64,000 bases of DNA. Origin: Strigops habroptila. Lineage: Eukaryota > Chordata > Aves > Psittaciformes > Psittacidae. How positions within the stretch are numbered: position 1 is the stretch's first letter; the number at the start of each line of letters is the position of its first letter. The DNA is taken from positions 37,516,207 through 37,580,206 of the forward strand of contig NC_044283.2 of NCBI RefSeq assembly GCF_004027225.2. Direction: 5' to 3'. Below are positions 58,867-64,000 of this stretch, piece after piece. The translations under genes were made by a program, and so were the position numbers. The notes beneath the pieces are model-generated. The model was not told the origin of the DNA. It was given only the letters and a program-made list of their open reading frames with translations, and did no database searches.

Positions 58867-61800
58867 TCACAAGTCACTCACATTGTCCCATTTGACTCCC
58901 CAATGCAATATTCAGTAGTTCACAATTGCTCTGCACAGACATTTCTGCTAGCCCAGGATGGTTAGGCAGAAAGTTATACTGGTTCCTGTGCTGCTTGTAC
59001 TTACCCATATTGGACATTGTTAGCCAAGGGCCCTGGGTGACCATAACATTCATCTCCATACAGCTGGCTGATTTCCTGAATCTTCTCTCACTTCCAGGAT
59101 CTTTCATCCAGCCAAGATCTTCACCACCTTCTCTCCAGGCTCCCATCTTTTTGTCTTTTTCCACAACCCCAAGGCCCCAGACTTCCTAATTTAAGCAGCC
59201 AGTGTGCAGAAGCACAGTGTGTGATCAGCATCCTAATTTGTAGTTCTGTCTTATGTCTCTAAAAATTGGAAGATTTGGGATGTGTCACTTTTAAACCAGC
59301 TGTTATAAAAATTTACAAGCAGAATGTACTTCTTGCAGCTGGCAAATAGCAAACTTCTGCTTGACTGTTCAACAATTCAGTTACTGGCATTCAACCCTCC
59401 TAGACACATACACCCAAATATCTGCCACCTGTTAGAGATTTCAGTTTAAGATGGAAGGGTTTTTTTACCTATGGCAGGTGCTGATGCCAAAGATAATCTG
59501 CAGTTGTACCCCCTGCAGACAGATCCAGTTTTAAGCTGTTTGCTGCAGCTTTGCTCTTAGAGCTGGATGGTGTGGGTGGGGTCAGTAGAGAGGAAAAGAC
59601 ACCTTTAAGTTCCTTCGAGCTTCAGCCTAAAGGTGTAATAGTGTTTTAAAAGCAGGTGATGACATCAGACTTTCAATAACTGCATGTGAAAGATAAAGAA
59701 AATTTTGGTCCTCATTAGTGGACTGTGCAGAAATTAATTCTTGTCAGCAACCTCATTGATAACATGTGTAACTTGTCTTGTTTTGAGGCTCTGAAGCACT
59801 TCAATGAAGAAATGCAAATATTCACACGTTTGGCCTAGAAAGTACAATTAAGATAGTTCACAGTATTATCAAACTATAATTTTCTCTTTTTTTTTCCTTC
59901 TTTCACCATGTTAAGCCATAGTTGATGAAGCAAGGAAACTTACATATTTTGTAAGCATAATCAAAACCAAACCTCAATTTTTTTTGTTTTCTTTTAAATA
60001 CAAAAATATTCTTATAAGTAAAATCTTAGGTTTTCTCTTTTCATATTATGTGAGAAATAGGAATATGTAATTAAAAATTGGTTTTGTTAATGTTTTTCAT
60101 TGACTTAGAGTAAGCAATCTTAATTTATATCAGATGAAGTCTTCATATGTCACAGACATTCTTTGTGAGTTTTATAACTGCACATGCTAGTGTGTTTGAC
60201 AATGAGCACTTATAATGTGCATTTATAGGTGCTTTGGTGCATTACAAAGACAGCTTATGCCCAAAGAATTGTACAGAAGAGCCCACTGACATCCAGTGTG
60301 TAAGATCTTTGCCAGTATTTTTGGCAGTCAGTACTTCATTAGGAATTTCCTATTTATTCATAAGCACGTTTTGGTTGGTAGTTTTGTTTGTTTTTTTGGT
60401 TGGTTTTTTTACCACTGTACTATCACACACTCCTGAATTCTAAATTTCAAGAGAAGATACTCTTGCAGGAAGAGCTAGTACAAGTAGGTTGTGTTAAAGA
60501 GAATTAGTATTCTGGTCATATCCCCAGTGACAGCTGAAGTAAACCCAGTCGAATGATTTCAGGCATAAAGCTGTGCTACTTGCAGCTTGGCTATGAATTT
60601 AATCACTAAGAAATTGTATATGAAGGGTAGTAACTACTGCTTCTGAGTTTTTATATATCAAGCAATCAAGCATTGGAGGATGTATTTGAATAAATGAGCA
60701 CGAAAAATCAGTAAAAATTTATACATTTTAACGATGATCCACAATTTGTCCAAATATATTAGGTTGGTGTTCACTGACTGAAAGACTGATGTTTAACTTG
60801 CATTTTCTTCTACGTTTATTGATATGACTAAAAGAACTTAAATGTATTTTCAATGGGATTTCTAGTTCATGAATTAATTAGTAATTCAATGTAATACAGA
60901 ATTATGTTTCTAATGTTTCTCTTTATAACGCTAGATATAAAAGACATTCTATATTTTCAGTTTCCATCATAGCTTGGTATTGCAAAGGCAGTTAAAGTTA
61001 AGTGAATATGATCATGAGTAATTTCTATAAACATCATGACTGTTCACATCTGTTTATGTGGGATAATAAATTATTACTAGGCAAATTCTTGTATACAAAC
61101 TAAACCCCAAAATAATCCCCAAGTTTACTGATGATGATTTTGTTCTTCGTCAGTGCCACTGTTTATGGTAGTCCCTAGTGAACACAAATATTTATAAACT
61201 CTTTGGAAGGTTTGTGGTGGTGTGAGAGATTTAGTTTTGTTTTGCTTTCCTATAGATTTCATTGCGTGATATGCCACATTCAGACAGGCATAGGCAGGGA
61301 ACAAGCATATTCAGGAGAAATTGTGTTGGCAGTATCCGGAATTATTCCCTGATATTCTCTGAAGCCTCTTTAAAACTCTATTTCCATTAAAAACATTTGT
61401 TGTGGAAGTGCAATGATGCCAAATACATGTAGAATTGAAATAGCAAAATATTCTGGTTTCACTGGACTCTATTCTCTGTTTCTCAGTATTTAGAGAGAGC
61501 TTAATCCCAATGTTGCCCTGGGGTTTCTTTTCAACTTGGAAAATTTATGGAAGAAAATGGCCCTGAGTCATGAATGTGCAATATGAGGTTCTTCCCCATA
61601 GCTACAATTTTCAGTTAAGGGAAGGAGCATTTCGTCATTCACCAGGCATTTTATAATATAAAAAGATTCAAGTAAAATTAGCTGTTGTGACTCCGATCTA
61701 CATCATGTGAATTTAGGCAGATACGAATGGGGCGGTAAATGAAGGGGTTTGATGTTAACTGGATGGCTTTTGGAGCAAAAGAAGTGTTTCAAAATCCTCA

Positions 61801-62643
61801 GGCTAAAATGTTCCAAAGTATTACTGTGTTTCTACAGATGACGAAATACATAGAATTTTTTTCTGACTATTCCGGAGCTGTTTTCTTAATTCCCGCTGTG
61901 TATTTGCTATAAAGAAGGTAATGTGATTTATTATATTTTACAGAGTGAAGGCTGAAGTCTTCAGCCTCAAGAAATATACATATGCTAACTTTCTCCTAGC
62001 ATGTATTCTTCTTTTTAAGGAACTTCATTTAACACCCTGAAGTACAAATTAGCCTGTACAAATCCATACTGGTTACATACTATCATGGTTTTGACAGAGT
62101 TCTAAACCTCTTAGAAAGATCAGTACATTCCTGAGTTGTGTTTATTACCAACTTGCAAAAACCCAGCCCACGCTTTTCCTTCCTCTTGAAGGATTCTGTT
62201 TCTTCTTCTTCTATTAAAACAATAGATGCTTAGGTTTTCTCCTTATTCAGCATTTTTCAACACATTTTTACATTTTCCTGCCAGCAGATTTCCCAGTAAA
62301 AAGGAGAGATTACAGCTGGAAAAGAATTCTCCTTTGTATTGAAGCCATTTTCTAGGTTGCAGCTGTAGAGAGAGCTTAATAAAGAAGCTTTTCCATTGGA
62401 CCATTTGCTTGGACTGTGCAACTGAGATTTTCTGCACTCTGTGACCTTCTGAAAATTCCCCTGGAAACGATCGTAGGTTCCAGATCTTGCCTTGCATTTA
62501 ATGTGTATTTTTTGCAAACAAAACTATTGCTAAAGTTTCAGTTGGCACATCATGGGTCTTTCAGGAAACATTAGAGGCTTAAACCACCTTTGATACTCTG
62601 TATCAAAATATGACTACCTTGGGACAATAAAGTCCTGAAGATT

Positions 62644-62683
62644 TTTTATTATTATTTTTTCTTTTTTTTTTTTTTTTTGTTTT
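62644..62683. repeat. T-rich tract
   Basis: TTTTTTATTATTATTTTTTC followed by a T18 run and GTTTT. A homopolymer-type simple repeat. Confidence 0.8.
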
Positions 62684-63178
62684 ACACCGGGTCTGTACAC
62701 TAGCAGGCCATTATGAGGACCTTTCTCAGTTCTGATAGCAAAGATATTGCTAAGATTTGGATATCAAAGTAAACTAAATTTACCAATAAGATCAGAAAAC
62801 AACCTTGTTTTCATCTGTGCTACATCACTGAATGCAATAGATTGATACTGGTATTAATGACTACAGAAATTAGTGGCAGATCATTCAGAAGTGAAGATGG
62901 ATGCTTTCTTGTCTTTTTCAGTTTATACCTCTAATCCTATCTTATAGGGCAGCTGATTCAGAAAGAGAGCTTTGACACATCAGGAGTCAGGTGTCAGGAA
63001 GCTGTTTATTTATGACACTTCTGCTATGGAAAATGCAAGAGCTTTCCAATTTCCAGTCCTCTTCAAAGGACTTTCAAGGCTTTCAGATATTTGCACCATC
63101 CATGTGGAGGAATATTTGGTACCTCAAATAACGTTCTGCTGTAATTGTAGGGAAAACTATGAGGAATAGAATTATTCT

Positions 63179-63220
63179 GGTTTTGTTTTTGTGGGGTTTT
63201 TTTGGTTTTGGTTTTTTTTC
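63179..63220. repeat. G/T-rich island
   Basis: GGTTTTGTTTTTGTGGGG, TTTTTTTGGTTTTGG and a T-run; same type as the islands at 22077 and 42283. Confidence 0.8.
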
Positions 63221-63377
63221 TTCCTTGTTTTATTGCAGCAAGGTCTTAAAAGTAAAGAACAGAAAAGCAATGACCTTTCAAGCATTATCTTAATTCTTGC
63301 TTAACTGAAAAGAAATTATATTCCTATGGAACATTCTTTAGCATTTTAATATCAGGGAAGGTGAATTGCTATGTTAT

Positions 63378-63423
63378 TCTACAGCACAGTTATGTTCACA
63401 GTTATGTTCAATTGTGCTGTAGA
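63378..63423. repeat. Hairpin with 11-bp perfect arms and a duplicated loop
   Basis: TCTACAGCACA (63378-63388) pairs exactly with TGTGCTGTAGA (63413-63423). The 24-base interior holds two tandem 12-base copies of the ACAGTTATGTTC type (overlapping 63385-63410). Confidence 0.75.
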
Positions 63424-64000
63424 TTCAGTTACTTAATTGTTTTGGCTGTGTGTCTAGAAGTGTCCATCAAAATATAAAATCATTAATATGATTTTTTTTC
63501 CTGACTTTCAAGGTGCATGGTTTTGATTAGAGTAGTTATTCTGAACATTGTGGTTTATTGTTGATTTGTAAAACCTTGGACACCCAATTTTTCATGCCAG
63601 TAATATCCTCAACCAGTGGATGTAGAAGTGCTGGCAACAGCAAATATTTGCCTGTTTACAGAAATGTTTTAAACCTGAAACCTTTAGTGACTCTTTTACT
63701 CTTAGTAAATAGCTAGTGATAAAATGATGTTGTATGAAATGGGAGAACAAGCTACACATTGTCTCCCTAAGCTTTGCTTTTATCTTCCTGATGCGTTTTT
63801 CATGCTACACGAGTATATCATATTTAAATTTGTTACTACATAGTATGTCAGATATGTCTTAAATTTCATATAACGCATGACATTATATGACTTCTGATTT
63901 TTTTCGGCAGTAAAGAGGTAAGACAGAGATTTTAACCAGAGCTTTTTAAGTAGTTTCCGTATTTAACAGGAAATGAGGAATTATAATAAACAAGTATTCC

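Larger units (their letters stand above)
58867..64000 (+). other. GPM6A: GPM6A intron 1, distal part within the window
   Basis: AT-rich, no exon supported on either strand. It contains a T-rich run (62644-62683), a G/T island (63179-63220), a shorter G/T run near 60378-60412 and an 11-bp-arm hairpin (63378-63423). The next GPM6A exon was looked for and not found. Confidence 0.55.

Noticed and set aside
9795..64000. Second coding exon of GPM6A
   Set aside because: Searched by eye for the following cysteine-rich segment after a splice acceptor on the + strand and did not find it; the intron is known to be very long in vertebrates.
1..64000. tRNA, rRNA, CRISPR or bacterial-type features
   Set aside because: None seen; composition and repeats are those of a bird nuclear intron.

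Overview
This window reads as nuclear DNA of a bird. It is AT-rich and almost gene-free, it carries several CR1 LINE fragments with the typical avian 3' tail (ATGATTCT-type repeats), and it contains one young LTR retrovirus with a 5-bp target-site duplication. No SINEs, bacterial-style operons, tRNA genes, rRNA genes or CRISPR arrays were seen. The LTR type suggests a neoavian or passerine bird, but I cannot fix the species by eye.

The only host coding sequence I can support is a 37-base exon part at 9758-9794 on the + strand. It encodes MEENMEEGQTQK and then the first base of the next codon, followed by a GT donor. This matches the amino terminus of the long isoform of neuronal membrane glycoprotein M6-a (GPM6A). 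Positions 1 to about 9600 are therefore the 5' side of that start exon (promoter-proximal or intronic if more distal promoters exist), and 9795-64000 is the beginning of a very large first coding intron. I found no second GPM6A exon.

Repeats by region. At 1-9600: microsatellites, two old CR1-like scraps, a CR1 3' tail at 7891-8033, and a purine-rich tract at 9162-9212 just before the exon. At 19314-19685: an old reverse CR1. At 20417-21183: a younger reverse CR1 whose reverse-transcriptase ORF end is still open. At 31633-31973: a decayed reverse CR1. At 53060-53405 plus 58850-58866: a forward CR1 that the retrovirus split in two. Long A/C-rich or G/T-rich islands recur through the intron.

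The most interesting region is 53401-58849. An ERV-L-like (class III) endogenous retrovirus lies in the 3' tail of a CR1, flanked on both sides by ATGAT. It keeps an open gag and an open protease-RT-RNase H-integrase frame with all catalytic residues that I can check. The two frames are in phase and separated by a single TAG followed closely by a potential stem-loop, and the pol frame has no ATG before the protease active site. That points to stop-codon readthrough. There is no env and no dUTPase. The 3' LTR (58275-58844) is complete, but the 5' LTR is cut to 23 bases, joined straight to gag. As a result the open gag frame now begins at an ATG inside the CR1 tail. The element lies in the same orientation as GPM6A.
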